From Bryopsis sp. KO-2023 (taxonomy: Eukaryota > Chlorophyta > Ulvophyceae > Bryopsidales > Bryopsidaceae): 64,000 nt of DNA. This document shows, in pieces, positions 42,634 through 54,141 of the stretch. Under the pieces are notes generated by a model, which was not told where the DNA came from, did no database searches, and was given only the letters and a program-made list of their open reading frames with translations. Where the stretch lies: assembly GCA_030272585.1 (NCBI GenBank), contig BSYQ01000002.1:1054001-1118000 (forward strand), in the 5' to 3' direction. Position numbers and translations under genes: made by a program. Each line of letters starts with the position of its first letter. Positions within the stretch are counted from its first letter, which is position 1.

Positions 42634-43687
42634 ACGCCATGGCAGCGCGCGCGTTACGTCTGGTCAAGTCAGACTTTGGCGATGTAATACCGTAATCGAC
42701 TTTGGCTGGCTGACAAGCGTTTGGGAGAGTCTGACTTCGACGGCAGTGATTTACTAGCGGCTCCCCGCTACTTCGACTGGCAATCAGTCCGACATCCGGT
42801 ACTGATTCGGTAATGTGTACCAAGAGGCCGTATGGTGTTTTCGAAGTTGGTGTAAAAGATTATTCGTCCGACCGACCGACCAACCGTCCAGCAAAGAGTG
42901 ATAGTAACCAAGAGTCTTCGAACAGAGTTCGAAACGAACAACAGCGAACCTTAGAGTGACACCAGACGAGACCAAACGACACCAAACCAACCGAACTTTA
43001 CCAAGCCAAAGAATGTTTACAGCCCCAGAATAATCCCTATATCCTTCCTGTACTGCCACACATCCAGAGAACTCCCACCCCAGTAATTTCCCAACAAATG
43101 TCTCCCATTAAACCCCAATTTACATTGATAGACCACTCTTCTTTTGCATTGGTATGGAACATTTCGACCCGGCCGGTACACCCGCAGTGCACATGACTGA
43201 CTGAGTCAGCACCCTTTGGTTTGGTGTACTTCCCAGTATTTTACAAGATCGCCTTCTCAACTGTGTTGTGAGATTGAGTCAATTTTGTGTAGATTGTGTG
43301 GCGTAACATCACTGACGTTACAATGGGTATGAGTAATGGTAGGACCTGCTGACCTACCGGGTTTTTTTCTTTCAGATTTTAGAAAGAATGGGCAAAAAAA
43401 ACTAGTCACATGACATTTCAGGAAAAACAATCGAGCATACCATACGCACCGACTTCAATGTGCCAGCGATTTCAGTGTAACAATGTTTGATGATGTGCCA
43501 AGTTTGTTGTAATGCGTAACATGTGTGTCAATGTGCCAGGCGCACCACAAAACAATCAAAATAACAAAATCAAACCCACAATCGAAAATTACCACCCAAC
43601 ACCAGATTTAGTCTTTTTGGACCAGAAGAGCACTCTGCTCCTCCAGTATTTTGTCCTTCTCTTGGAAATCCCCAGCAAGAAAACATA
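42634..43687. other. Intergenic, nothing recognised
   Basis: No coding stretch is seen. It ends at the inverted-repeat element that starts at 43688. Confidence 0.4.
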
Positions 43688-44265
43688 CCGTAAATGGGGT
43701 AATGTTTGCGTTGGACTAATTTTTGCGAGCAGGAAAAATCGCAAAAATTAGTGTCGCAAGAATTGAAGCACCGCAATGAATAAGCGCGCGCAGACATCCC
43801 ACCAACGCAAACAAAGACCAACGCAAACAAAGGCCAAAGCAAACAGAGTGAAGCTACCGGCACCTCCCCACAATAATCCATCACTTTAATTTCACACCCT
43901 TGGATAAGTGACAGCCATCCAGGCATCCTGAACAACGGCTATGTACATGCTGTGCGAAGGCGTCGCGAACATGGCTCAGGAGCTAAGAAAGGTTGCGAAG
44001 GGCAGCGACTGGTTGGGGAGGGGTCGATTGGAGCCGCATGGGCTACGCAAAGGGTGTTGACTCGTATCGTTCAGGGGGAAATGAGCTAGGAAGAGACATG
44101 CACTTGGTTCGTGTGTTGCGCAGCTTTTCTTTTGCGGAGCTTTTTTTTCCGCAACCTAATGTTTGCGTTGCACTAATTTTTGCAACCTGATTAAATCGCA
44201 AAAATTAGTGTCGCAAAAATAAAACACGCGAAAGTTCATGCGTGCAAACATTACCCCATTTACGG
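43688..44265 (+). mobile_element. TA-flanked inverted-repeat element (Tc1/mariner-like MITE)
   Basis: 578 bp with perfect 22-bp inverted ends CCGTAAATGGGGTAATGTTTGC ... GCAAACATTACCCCATTTACGG, shown here only by their ends (CCGTAAATGGGG at 43688 and CCCCATTTACGG at 44254-44265). Flanked by TA on both sides. Each end also holds a smaller hairpin (ctaatttttgcg / cgcaaaaattag). No transposase is recognised. TA duplication is typical of Tc1/mariner and related groups; assignment beyond that is not possible. Confidence 0.8.
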
Positions 44266-45710
44266 TAATTGGAATTTCCTTGTACACCACATTCAGATGA
44301 CGAACACGAGGCCTATCCACAACTATCCCCTAAACTATCTGTTTTGGGAGTATGTGTATGTTATTGTTTATTTTTGGACACTTCTGGACTAGGCTGGGTT
44401 CAGATCTGTTAGGGTTATTTGGACATAAGAGTCATTGATTCAAAGACAATTCTGATCTAGGCTGGGATTACTTCCGGTTTGGGGACAGTACACTGTTCTG
44501 ATGATGGTTTCGTCAGACTTGCGACATGTAAGCCTCTTAGGCGTAAGTGTTTTGGTTGGAGTGTTGGAGTGAACGAGAATATTAGCCTAGAATAGATGTT
44601 TTTGTTTTCATTGAGTTTCAGATGTAATTCAGAGAATGAAATATATTATATATGTTAAAGCTTGACAGTGGGATTTGATTTTTGAGCAAAGTTTAAAAAA
44701 TCAGGTCAGCAGGGTTTTTTAAATTCTTTCCCCAGAAAAACTGAACACATGAAAAGAAAATCTTGACAATAAATTCAGATGGGGTGTAGTGAAAAGGGTG
44801 TCATTTGTTTGAAAAAAAAATTCAGGCCTGCCTTCTCTTCCAGAAACAAAATTTAAAAATTACAAGTAAATGACTAATCAAAATCCAGGATGTATTTTAA
44901 AAAAGATTTCAAGAAGAAAAAAAACAACATTTGTATGTAAATGTACATATATATATATTTCCTTGGGAGAAAACAACCTTACCTCAATTCTCCACAACCA
45001 GTGAGAGCGTTACGACCTTGAATATATTTTTTCAGGAAATATATTCAAAAAAAATATATATATATATAAAAGTGCAGCAAAAAAAAAAAAAAGGAAAGAA
45101 AAAGACAAAAGCCTAGTGGCCGTTTTGTTCGTTTTGTGGGTTTTCTGCTTTGTGTTTTTTTTTTTCAAAGTCTCCTAGCAGCATTTTCGCTCGCCCAGAT
45201 CTTGAGCAAATTCATTTTTTTTTTTGTCAGCCTTCCAATCATACACGTTACGTAAGCCAACACATCGCTTCTGAACATCCAGTCTTGGCAGGTTCTCGTT
45301 GTTATCGGATGGAAAGAAAGAATATGGGTTGGGGTTCTTCCCTTGTTGATTCTCGGTATATTTTTAGGCTGAGGCATGGTGGTTAGAAACTTTATGGAAA
45401 CCACTACTTTTTTAAATTTTGTCTCACCTGCCATGGTTGTAAGAGGTCTATCAGTAGTTTAAGTTCTCCTTCTTTTTTGGAAAAAGAAAGCATGGGACAG
45501 CTCCTTTGCGAGATTTGTTTTTTCGTTTTTTAACGAGAAAAAGAGTCGACTTCAAAGCATTTTATCTAGCCATGATGGCTTCCGACTTTTTCTCGTAAAC
45601 AAACACGGAACGAACATCACTCTTTTCCGTATAAAAATAGAAAACTATGTTATTCTTCCTCATATTCAATTCAAAACCCCACTCCTCTTTCCTATCTAAA
45701 AAAAGGAACC
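44266..45710. other. AT-rich intergenic, nothing recognised
   Basis: TA microsatellite near 45051-45070 and poly-A runs. No gene is seen. Confidence 0.4.
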
Positions 45711-48286
45711 TCAAACATAATCAAAATTCCACACACACATCCACGACCGTCCAACCACCACCATTCTCTCCGACGAACACCAAACACTAAAATCAAAACC
45801 CTCCCGTGGAAATTGTACCCCTCCAACACGCCCCCCACTCTCAACATCCCAGACACAAAGCCTCCCGTCCTCAACATCTAAAGTCACCACTCGATCTTGA
45901 TCAAACCAAAGAATGCTGATACCTCCCTCCAGGCCTTCGAATGTTTGGACGCACTTCGAGCTCGGTTCCAGAAACTTCCAAAGGCGCACCTTCAAATTGT
46001 AGCAACTAGCCAACTGATCTCCGTAGGCGGCGACAGAGAGAACAAACGAACTGGAGTAGCCTTGCAAAATGTTTTCACACGTTTTGGTGTGGATGTTCCA
46101 AACTCTGATGGTGCCGTCTAAAGCTTTGCTCAACAAGTATCGCCCATCGTGTGTTGCGGTCAGACAATGGACAGGCTTGAAATGACCCTTCACACATAAA
46201 TCGGTGAAAGGATGAGAAAATTGATTCATTCGTTGAGATGAAATTTCACTGATTCAGGTTTATGTAGCCCCTCGAGAAGGTGTCGAGCAGGTTGTGAACC
46301 GCAAGTTGAACGACATATTTTTTTACCCTCAAGCTGACGGCTCAGCCCAATATATTTAAGAAGGAAAATTCTATTTTTAGGTGTGTATGATTGATAGTTA
46401 GCTCAACACGAGGATATTCAAACAAAGAAATCAGCACAATTGCCTAAACAAACAAAACAATTTCAACGTGATCATTGATCATATGCAATAAAGCATCAAA
46501 GGCCTTTAACGCCAACTCAAAATATCACAAGAAACGCCAGGCCAAAGCATTGAAATCCTTTAATGCTACTCAATCAATCCTTCTTCTCGTGACTTCACGA
46601 TGTCAAAGAAGCTTCTCAAATATGTGGGTGTTATTCCATACCTCGAATACGGCTTCGCATGGCAACGCCACGTTCTCCTCAGCCCCCACCATCGGATCGA
46701 CGTTCGTCAAATGGTCAAGCTTCCACAATATTACATCCTCGCCGTACCCTCCGCTGGCGATCATATTCTCTCCAACTCCCACGATTGCTTGCAAGGGCTT
46801 AGGATGCGCTCGGAAATAGAAAGACCTGAAGGCCTCGTCTGCTTTCCATCCCGTGATGTAACTGCCATGATCTTGGTTCGAAACTCTGACCAACCAACCC
46901 CCTTCCGTGAAGGCCAAACAAGGGCAAATGCCATCACTTACACCTATAAAGATTCAATCCAAAAAATCAATATCTTGGTCGACCGATTTTACTGTCGATC
47001 AAACCGTTCATTGGTGAATTCGCAACTAAATTATATTTATTATGATGATTTTACGGGATTAATATTATAGTGAAACAATTAAGAAATTGCCATATCGATC
47101 AATTGTTCGACCCACTCATGCTAAACTAAGCAATCACCTTGACTGAAACGGAGAAGAATAAATCAATAATAAGGGAAAAACTCTTGATAACAACCGAATA
47201 ATTTTGGACTACGGCTTCATCACGTTTCGCTCAAAACCTCGATGATTTGAGCTTTTCTATTAAAAAGAACAAAAAATTTTTTATCCTCTTATTTCTTAAA
47301 CCGAAAAAAAAACCTTAGTTGATTTCACGGATGGGTACATCTAAACTCTCCATTAAGTTCTACTTCGATTTTCCTTTTGACAGCGAAACGGTTAGGGATA
47401 GGGCCGAGGATGAACCGACGGAGAACTACCTATTGCTTTCTGCACCTTCTCATAGATAGTAGCATTATGTTGCATTTCCTCATTTTTAACTTGAAAAAAG
47501 AGAAATAAAAAAGAATCAAAGCTTTCCACACCTTGACAAGACACACGCCATTCCCCTGCCTCTAAATCCCAAACTTTCAACCAATTATCGCCCCCAACAG
47601 CAACTCGATCTTTTGCTAAGGCAGTCGAAGTGATTGGACGGCAATGGAAGTTGATTTTCAGAGGGGGTGTCGTTTTGATAGAGTGCCAATTTCTCTCGAT
47701 ACGTAATTTTCGACTTGAAGAAAAAACAACAAAAAATGTATTAGATGTTAGATGCTTTATTCATATAAAAAAAAGAAAAACTGGAAGTGTTAGATTCAAT
47801 AAAAAATTCGAAGAAATAAAAAAAGGGATCTCGAGAAAGGAATTATTCAATCAATCGATTGTTACACCCTAGAGTCTAGGGCCGAGAAGTTTTTTTTCTT
47901 TCGGAGATCATACTTCAAGGTTTTGAGGGGCAGCTACCCATGTGGACGAAACGAGGCTGCATCTAGCAATAATTTTCCTATTAAAAAGTTTTTACTAGGG
48001 GTAAAAGTGTTACGGTGTAAAAAGATATCGCTGACAAACAGACACCACTTCGAGCAAAGGAAATCACCAGAATTTTCAACACTCTTTAAATTGATACGGA
48101 TAATCAAGAAAGGATCTGGAAAAGCATATTGTTCTTAAACCTCAGCTGGGGGTCTTGAGAGGCAGCTAGCCATGTGGAGGACACAGGGCTGCATCTAGCG
48201 ATGGATTTCCCTCGGAGTTTTGCCAGAGTTGAAACGATGACGTTTATGGGCAGCCGCCACTCTTGTTGGAGTTCGGAATCGGACAT
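45711..48286 (-). CDS. F-box / WD40-repeat protein C (4 exons)
   Basis: Exons on the minus strand are 48141-48286, 47532-47713, 46642-46943 and 45711-46187, giving 368 residues. Exon 1 is the F-box (Leu-Pro-Ile-Asn-Val-Ile...Leu-Ala-Lys-Leu-Arg-Gly-Lys-Ser-Ile-Ala-Arg-Cys-Ser). WD40 blades end in VWDL, LWKL, VWNI, LWKF, VWDV and VWNF. Exon phases (2, 1, 0) and the exon 2 length match gene A exactly, so the two are duplicates about 43 kb apart with conserved structure. Introns are diverged; intron 3 carries a copy of the dispersed repeat (46514-46552) and intron 1 carries a relic of exon 1 (47918-47978). Role as for gene A. Confidence 0.87.
47918..47978 (-). pseudogene. Relic of an F-box exon inside intron 1 of gene C
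   Basis: ggcagctacccatgtggacg and gaggctgcatctagca match the real exon 1 of gene C (ggcagctagccatgtggagg, gggctgcatctagcg at about 48160-48200) and that of gene A. The rest of the exon is eroded. It is probably a tandem duplication of exon 1, or of an older gene's first exon. Confidence 0.7.
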
Positions 48287-50111
48287 GCTGTCTCCAAGTC
48301 AGACCTAGTAACTTTTTCCCTTGTTGTATTGGTCGGGTTTTCTTAACACATGACCAAACGAAAGTCAGAAATTAAACTGATTAATTCAGAAAGAAGAGTA
48401 GATTACACTTTGACTACATTAAAAAAAATGAAAGTAGTTTTGTGTTTTGTTTAAGAGGAGGGGGGGGGTATGCTAAGAATAACCTTGACATAAAAAACCC
48501 GAAGCAATACATAGGATTAGGAAAGAAAGAAAAAACGATCGGATCAATATTTTTTATATATATTTTTTTCCGAATAAAAAAAAACAAAACAAAAAACAGG
48601 AACCTATATCGACCTGACTTCTTTTTTTTCCAGAGGTGAAAAAAAAAATGTATAGAAGAGCGGTCAGAATTTTTTCTACTGATATTCGGAAAGAAATATA
48701 TACTTTTTTTGAAAAATAGCCTGCCCTACTGACCATGAAAATTCTTTTTTGAATTTGAGAGGGAGAAAAAAAAAATCAGATTTGTTTCCCCTTGGACACC
48801 AAAAGGAAAAATGCTTGTTTTGAAATGAACAGGTCTAAAAGTAGAAATCTGGCCATGTATATATGGGACAAAAAAGAAAAGAAAAAAGAAAAGCAAAGCA
48901 AAGGTTTCTGTTCAAAAAATTAGGGAAAAGTCACTCCACACTGTTTTCTTTTTTTTTTCTCCCTCTAGGATTATGAAATAAAAAAATAAAATGTCGAAAA
49001 GAAAAATTCAACAGTGAATGGCATGTTTTTCTGGTGAGAAAAAAGGAAAAAGGAATCTCAGACCTGTTTTCCCTTGGACACCAACAGGAAAAATGATTGA
49101 AGGGGGAAAAAGGGAGTAGAAAAAAGATTGAGAAAAACAAAAAAAGAAGCAAATGAACCTGATACTGAGGGAAAAAACAGAATGGCAGCAAAAATACATT
49201 TAAGAAAAAAACGCACTCTTTGACTCTCTGGTTGAAGGTCGTCCTATTACGTAATGACCGCCTTATTACGTAATATATATCCCACAGGAAACGTCAGCGT
49301 TCCTGCGGAAAAAAACACAAAACCAGTCTTTTTTCTCGACGTCTTCTTTATTATTATTTTGGGAAAAACCGTAACGACAGAGGAATCTCGAAGTCGTTAT
49401 TTTCTTACTCCACCCCACAAAAACATTTTCCTCTGACCCAGAAAAGTTTTGACTGAGTTTAAAAACCTAGGGGGAAGACTCACCCAAGAACTGGGTCGGC
49501 TCCGCGAAAAGAAAGAAAAGAAAAACAACCGTTGAACCACGCACCCCTTTTTTTAACCGTACACGCCGACCAAAAAATTGCCGAATTCGATTAGTCGACC
49601 CTGGGTTTTGCTATGGTTGTGAAAACAATTTCCGAGTTTCGCTGCGATGCACCGAATTTTGCTTACGTAACGTGTACGACAGAACCCCCCCCCTTCCTCT
49701 TTTTCTGAATGTATGTTGGCTTCAAAGGATTGAGAAAACATGCACGTTTGTTTGCGGATGTAATTTTTGGTTTGGTTTGGGTTTGTTTGCAGATGCATTA
49801 AATAAAAGAGCAGAGAATCGAGCTGCCTCTTTTTTGTTTTCCTTTCCTAAGATATATCAGCACCTCACGAAAAAAAAAACACTGAACGACAAGATTCCTC
49901 ACAAGAGCGCAATACCAATTGATGCCGCCAAAACACGATTCTTCAAAATCAGTTAAAAAAACCCGTTTGAATCTATGGTGGTATGCATTGTCTTTCCCAG
50001 CAACAACTTTCATTCAACAAAGCAACCCCCCCCTCCCCCCTAACCCCAACACACAGTGATTTTTGGAAACTCACAGCAATCCCAGCCCACACCGCCCCAC
50101 TATTCCAAAAT
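48287..50111. other. Low-complexity intergenic region
   Basis: Poly-A and poly-T tracts. Two related blocks, near 48760-48800 and 49055-49095, share cagatttgttttcccttgga-type text and caccaa.aggaaaaatg. No gene is seen. Confidence 0.45.
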
Positions 50112-51932
50112 TCAAAAGAAGCGGACCATGGTTTCACAGGGAGTGCTGACCAGCGCAGAAACGAACGCCGAGTGAGACTCACCCCTTGGGTGCTCGCTTT
50201 CCCTTTCCTGCTCCCCCCAGCGTCCCAGCCCCAGAAATCCCCACACTCTCGACCAGAACGACACCGGCTGTTTCCCTTTCTCGAGCTCTCTGGCTCCTTG
50301 TGTGACGTCAGCCCGCCCAAAAGTCGTCTTCCTGTCGAAGGAGCTCCCCAAGCCGCCGCCAGCCGACCAGCCGCATTCCCCTTGTTTCATTATCTCGAGT
50401 CCTGTACGCGCAGCATCTTTGTTTGGGTTTGAAACACCATCTTTCTTATTCCTCTTAACAGGACGGACTCCGATCGTGAAGGCGTTTCCATTCCGTGGCG
50501 TCGTGGGATCCTGAAACGTTTTTTTAAGAGGAAGCTTTGGAGCTGGGCACTTCACCCGCCCCAGCTCAGAACCGATTCTCCGCTCACGGAGCCAACAACT
50601 GATATTGCCCTCCTCCAGGTTTCCCCCAGGGGTTTTCCTTGTAGAGATCGCCATACCACAGTCTGACTGGGGTCCGCTTGTGCGGTCGCACACAGCAGCT
50701 TTTGCGTTTTTTCCATCTCGATCGCTGAAGCACCTATGTTTTTCTTCTGCGATTCGAAAACTGTTCTGTCCCGGCTTTGGAGGATTCAATCGTGGCTTCT
50801 TCTGTCTCCTCCCCTCCTGGATTCCTTTTCGATTGTGGTTTAGGCCAACGCCAGGCGTGCCAGGTCTGTCTCTAGGTGGTGGGGATTCTTGCCCGTCGCC
50901 TACCCCACCCTTTCCTGCTTCCTCCTTTCCGATACATTCTTGATCGTGCTTTAGGAAATATTCCTCGCTTGCTCCGTCAAGGTGCACCACAGCTTGTTTT
51001 AAGGCGTTGTCCTCAATTGTTTCTCTGTCGTTGCTGCATGACGACCCCAGGCGCGGAAATGATGCTCCGCGTTCCTGAATCAACTCACCCATGGAGTGAA
51101 ATTCTCCATCGACCCGCCATTCGTCCGCCTCCTGGCCGATCGGTTTCAAGTTACAGGTATCGTCCTGAAAAACGCCCATGTCTGCAGCCCCTCCCGAGTC
51201 TGCAGCAAGTTGAGGAGTGCATTGATCTTCGTTACGTCCAGGAATTTGCCCCCCTTCCTCCTCGGAGATCTCATCCACCAAAGGATTGTGCCTCCAAAAC
51301 GCAATAGGAATCTCGAAGCTCATGCTGCCGTCGCTGTGGAGGAAATCCTGCATAGGGAGCAGCCTCGACGGTATGTCCATTCCAATCAGTGTTTCAGGAC
51401 GGTTTACTGGCGCCGGGATGAACTCGGAGCCAACCTGCTCGCAATCGTGCTTGTGTTGCTGAGGGTAGCGGGGCAGCTCGGGGAAGTCAAAGGCATATCT
51501 TCTGTCGGCAGGTGGCGGCGCAGGAGGACGATGGACCGCCTTGATCAGGTGTCCATTGGATGACAGACATGGCGGGAGCTCCTGCATCACGTGTTTCTCA
51601 CGCTTGGGCAGTGGCGGTTTGCTGAACGTTCCGTTGACTTGCTCGGCGTGTTGGTTGGGAAGCCGACACGGCTTGATGAACTCCTCCACCTCCAAATCCC
51701 CCCAGGTCACGTGCGCCTCCTCAGAGCACACGCTCAGTGAGTCGTCAGCCTCCATGATTGCGTGCCGCCAGTCCCCCCACTTCCTCCTCGACGCAACCAA
51801 GCCCGCGTTTCTGTCAGACGAACTCCGGTCGCCCCCGTTTGCGTCCATCGCACCACGGCAAGGCTGCTCAGACTCTCCTGGAATGGGTGGTGCATCGACC
51901 AAGGGCCCGAAAAAGCGTGTGGCGTGTTCCAT
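50112..51932 (-). CDS. Unidentified 606-aa protein (single exon)
   Basis: An open frame of 607 codons, far longer than chance at this composition and more GC-rich than its flanks. It starts at ATG 51932, which directly precedes Glu-His-Ala-Thr-Arg-Phe-Phe-Gly-Pro-Leu. No domain is recognised. Visible features are an early Trp/Arg motif (Ser-Arg-Arg-Lys-Trp-Gly-Asp-Trp-Arg, about residue 50), an acidic stretch (Val-Asp-Glu-Ile-Ser-Glu-Glu-Glu), a central basic and disordered region rich in Gly, Arg, Pro and Asn, and a C-terminal Trp-rich segment (Ser-Phe-Trp-Ser-Arg-Val-Trp-Gly-Phe-Leu). No signal peptide or membrane span, so it is probably nuclear or cytosolic. A decayed relative lies at 7690-8240. 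Confidence 0.7.
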   Translation of the reverse strand: MEHATRFFGPLVDAPPIPGESEQPCRGAMDANGGDRSSSDRNAGLVASRRKWGDWRHAIMEADDSLSVCSEEAHVTWGDLEVEEFIKPCRLPNQHAEQVNGTFSKPPLPKREKHVMQELPPCLSSNGHLIKAVHRPPAPPPADRRYAFDFPELPRYPQQHKHDCEQVGSEFIPAPVNRPETLIGMDIPSRLLPMQDFLHSDGSMSFEIPIAFWRHNPLVDEISEEEGGQIPGRNEDQCTPQLAADSGGAADMGVFQDDTCNLKPIGQEADEWRVDGEFHSMGELIQERGASFPRLGSSCSNDRETIEDNALKQAVVHLDGASEEYFLKHDQECIGKEEAGKGGVGDGQESPPPRDRPGTPGVGLNHNRKGIQEGRRQKKPRLNPPKPGQNSFRIAEEKHRCFSDRDGKNAKAAVCDRTSGPQSDCGMAISTRKTPGGNLEEGNISCWLRERRIGSELGRVKCPAPKLPLKKTFQDPTTPRNGNAFTIGVRPVKRNKKDGVSNPNKDAARTGLEIMKQGECGWSAGGGLGSSFDRKTTFGRADVTQGARELEKGKQPVSFWSRVWGFLGLGRWGEQERESEHPRGESHSAFVSALVSTPCETMVRFF

Positions 51933-52729
51933 TTGACTCAGTGACGGTTGTTCGCAGACCGATAATTCCTTTGAAACCGTTGCAGTCGATGTTATGCTGA
52001 TAGTTGACTCAACTATCTGTGTCGGATACAGCCACTTGGAGCGCTGATCACCCCTTCACTCAATCCAGGCGGTCTGTGGGTTGTGTTGTGGCAGTTTGGT
52101 TTTATTCGAGGTGTTTATCCAGCCACACTTAATAGACCTGTGATGTTACAGAATATTTTTCCTCTTTGCATTCAAATTCTTGGAGAAGTTTTTTTTCTTT
52201 TTTTTTTTAAGGATCCATCACATTTTTTTAATATTCCTCATACTGGTTTGAGTTCTCTTTCCCCCCCAAGTTTTCACGGAGGTGATTTTCAGCCTCCTTT
52301 TTTTGAAAAAATTAGAAAAATTTCCATTCTTTTTTGGGGGAGACATTGCTCCCCCAAGCCTGCAGCAAAACACCATTACAAAAAAAGCTGACCATTTTTA
52401 CCTCAGAGAATTAATGGCAGAAGACACTTTTTTTTTGCCACCCGTTTAATTAAGGGTGATCGATTCAAAAGAGATAAGACCTCAGCATTTTCGTGGACCA
52501 GTAGTAGTAGGAAATAATAATATATATATATATAAGAGTAGTGTTTCCTTTCTGCTTTTATTTTTAAATGATTTTCTTTCTTTTCTGTTTGCTTCTGCGA
52601 AAACTACTTTTTGTTCCAATGCAAAGAGAAGCCTCAAATATCCCATTCTTTGCATCAATAAACACCAAAACGCTCCTCCTCCAAAAAATGTAGAACCCTC
52701 CTCTTCCCCCCCCCTTCCTCAGGTAATAA

Positions 52730-52910
52730 TCCTTCCTCAAACATCAAAATTCCAACCAGTGATTCAATCATGGCTGACCAACACAAGTCCCTCCAAAGCG
52801 CAGAGCACCAAACGCTCAACACATGCGAAAAGTCGTTTTTCAAAAATGCCTACTTCAGATACCTCATTCGCCCAACACACCATCTACTCTGGACACCCCA
52901 AACGGTTTAG
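52730..52910 (-). pseudogene. Fragment of an F-box/WD40 last exon
   Basis: On the plus strand cctcaaacatcaaaattcca, caaagcgcagagcaccaaac and cacaccatctactctggaca align with the last exons of genes A (3107-3260) and C (45712-45860): the same order of blocks, including gaacaccaaacg and caacatccca. The translated frame has several stops. Only the 3' exon is left. Confidence 0.7.
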
Positions 52911-53175
52911 ATCTCCTTAATCAATCTATCCAATCAACTGGAAGCAAACCATCCAAACAAGAAAGCTGAAGAACTGCCTGCACGCTTTTCTTCGGTTTTC
53001 GTCTTTATATTTGCAAAAGTATCGGCGCAGCGTTTTATTAACAGAGGTCAATATGATTCGTTCGATCAGCAACATCCCACTTCCCTCCTCGCCTTGCCTT
53101 GGAGAGTGACTTGGTTGCAACCAAGTCACTAAGTGTCTGGTGTTGAAGATCTGGACGTTCACGTGGCGACCAACC

Positions 53176-53445
53176 ATGGGCCACTGGACTGTTTTGGTCT
53201 CTGTTGGACCTTCTTTTTCGTCCAAGATGCACGCTCCATTCCATATTAGGAATGGAGCAGCCGCCGATATGAATTTCGAAGTCCTGGAGTCTTTCCGATC
53301 AGAAATCGCTACCGCTGGAAACGACGATTTTCGTGATCTCGTACGTGACGGCCACGTTCATTTGCTAGCACAGGTTCCTCTCCCTATTCGTGCGAATCGT
53401 CCACTGTCTGCTCTGGTGGGCACCGTGAACGCGATTGAAAGCTGA
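53176..53445 (+). CDS. Hypothetical 89-aa protein
   Basis: Starts at an ATG in good context (accATGGgc) and encodes a mixed, globular-looking sequence (Met-Asn-Phe-Glu-Val-Leu-Glu-Ser-Phe-Arg; Leu-Val-Arg-Asp-Gly-His-Val-His-Leu-Leu). No signal peptide or domain is recognised. A perfect 26-bp palindrome lies 45 bp upstream of it and a 10-bp inverted repeat inside it. It could instead belong to a decayed transposon. Confidence 0.35.
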   Translation: MGHWTVLVSVGPSFSSKMHAPFHIRNGAAADMNFEVLESFRSEIATAGNDDFRDLVRDGHVHLLAQVPLPIRANRPLSALVGTVNAIES

Positions 53446-54141
53446 AACACCATTCTCCCCTTGCTCAACACCTTTTCCAGTGCTATACAAGAGGAGCACA
53501 CGTGTGCACACCGCCGTTTTGGTCAGAAAGTTGCGGTCTGGGAGTAACCTGGCACCTTGGTACTCGTGTTGTGAGTCTTGCTGCTCTGGCCGTAATATTG
53601 CCAGAGTATTAATACTCTGGGACATTGCTGTCAGGAGCAAAAATGCTCTCCCAGCCGAACGCCTAAATCTTGAACGCTCAAGGGAGCGTAGCAAGGGAAG
53701 AGCATTCCTGGTAACGTCCTGGCTTTGCATGAGGTCGTAGCTGGTCTTGGGACCAGACTCAACCAGATCGTCAAGAAGCGCGTTGTGTGTCTGCGGGCAA
53801 GCACATTATTCACTTGGAAAGTTTTTTATCGTCTCGTCTTGGTTTTTCTTTGCATTCCCCGGATGCTACAGGCTCTGGCCTGGCATGTCTTGTGAAAACG
53901 TTTTGGTTGGTTGGCGCCATTGGGTGGCGATCGGCAGGCTTCCCTTGGTGCCCAAATTGTGTTGATATCGTGTCACGTTTCCTTCCGCACGACTTACCCC
54001 CCCCCCCCCCAAAAAAAAAGAGGAAAAAATATCAGTCATAAGGGGGTGCCCTCCGTCTGATCAAAAGGCGCTCTTCTTAAAAAAGAAACGCGCGCTGTCC
54101 GCTATCCACTCAAGAACCGCGACCTGGCGGGCGCAAGAGAG

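Larger units (their letters stand above)
51933..54141. other. Intergenic with WD40 relic, hairpins and dispersed repeat
   Basis: Holds the WD40 pseudogene fragment (52730-52910), a small open frame (53176-53445), several perfect palindromes (53105-53130, 53233-53258, 53602-53619) and a copy of the dispersed repeat (53856-53914) followed by gcgccattgggtggcgatcg, which recurs at 62221-62245. Confidence 0.5.
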
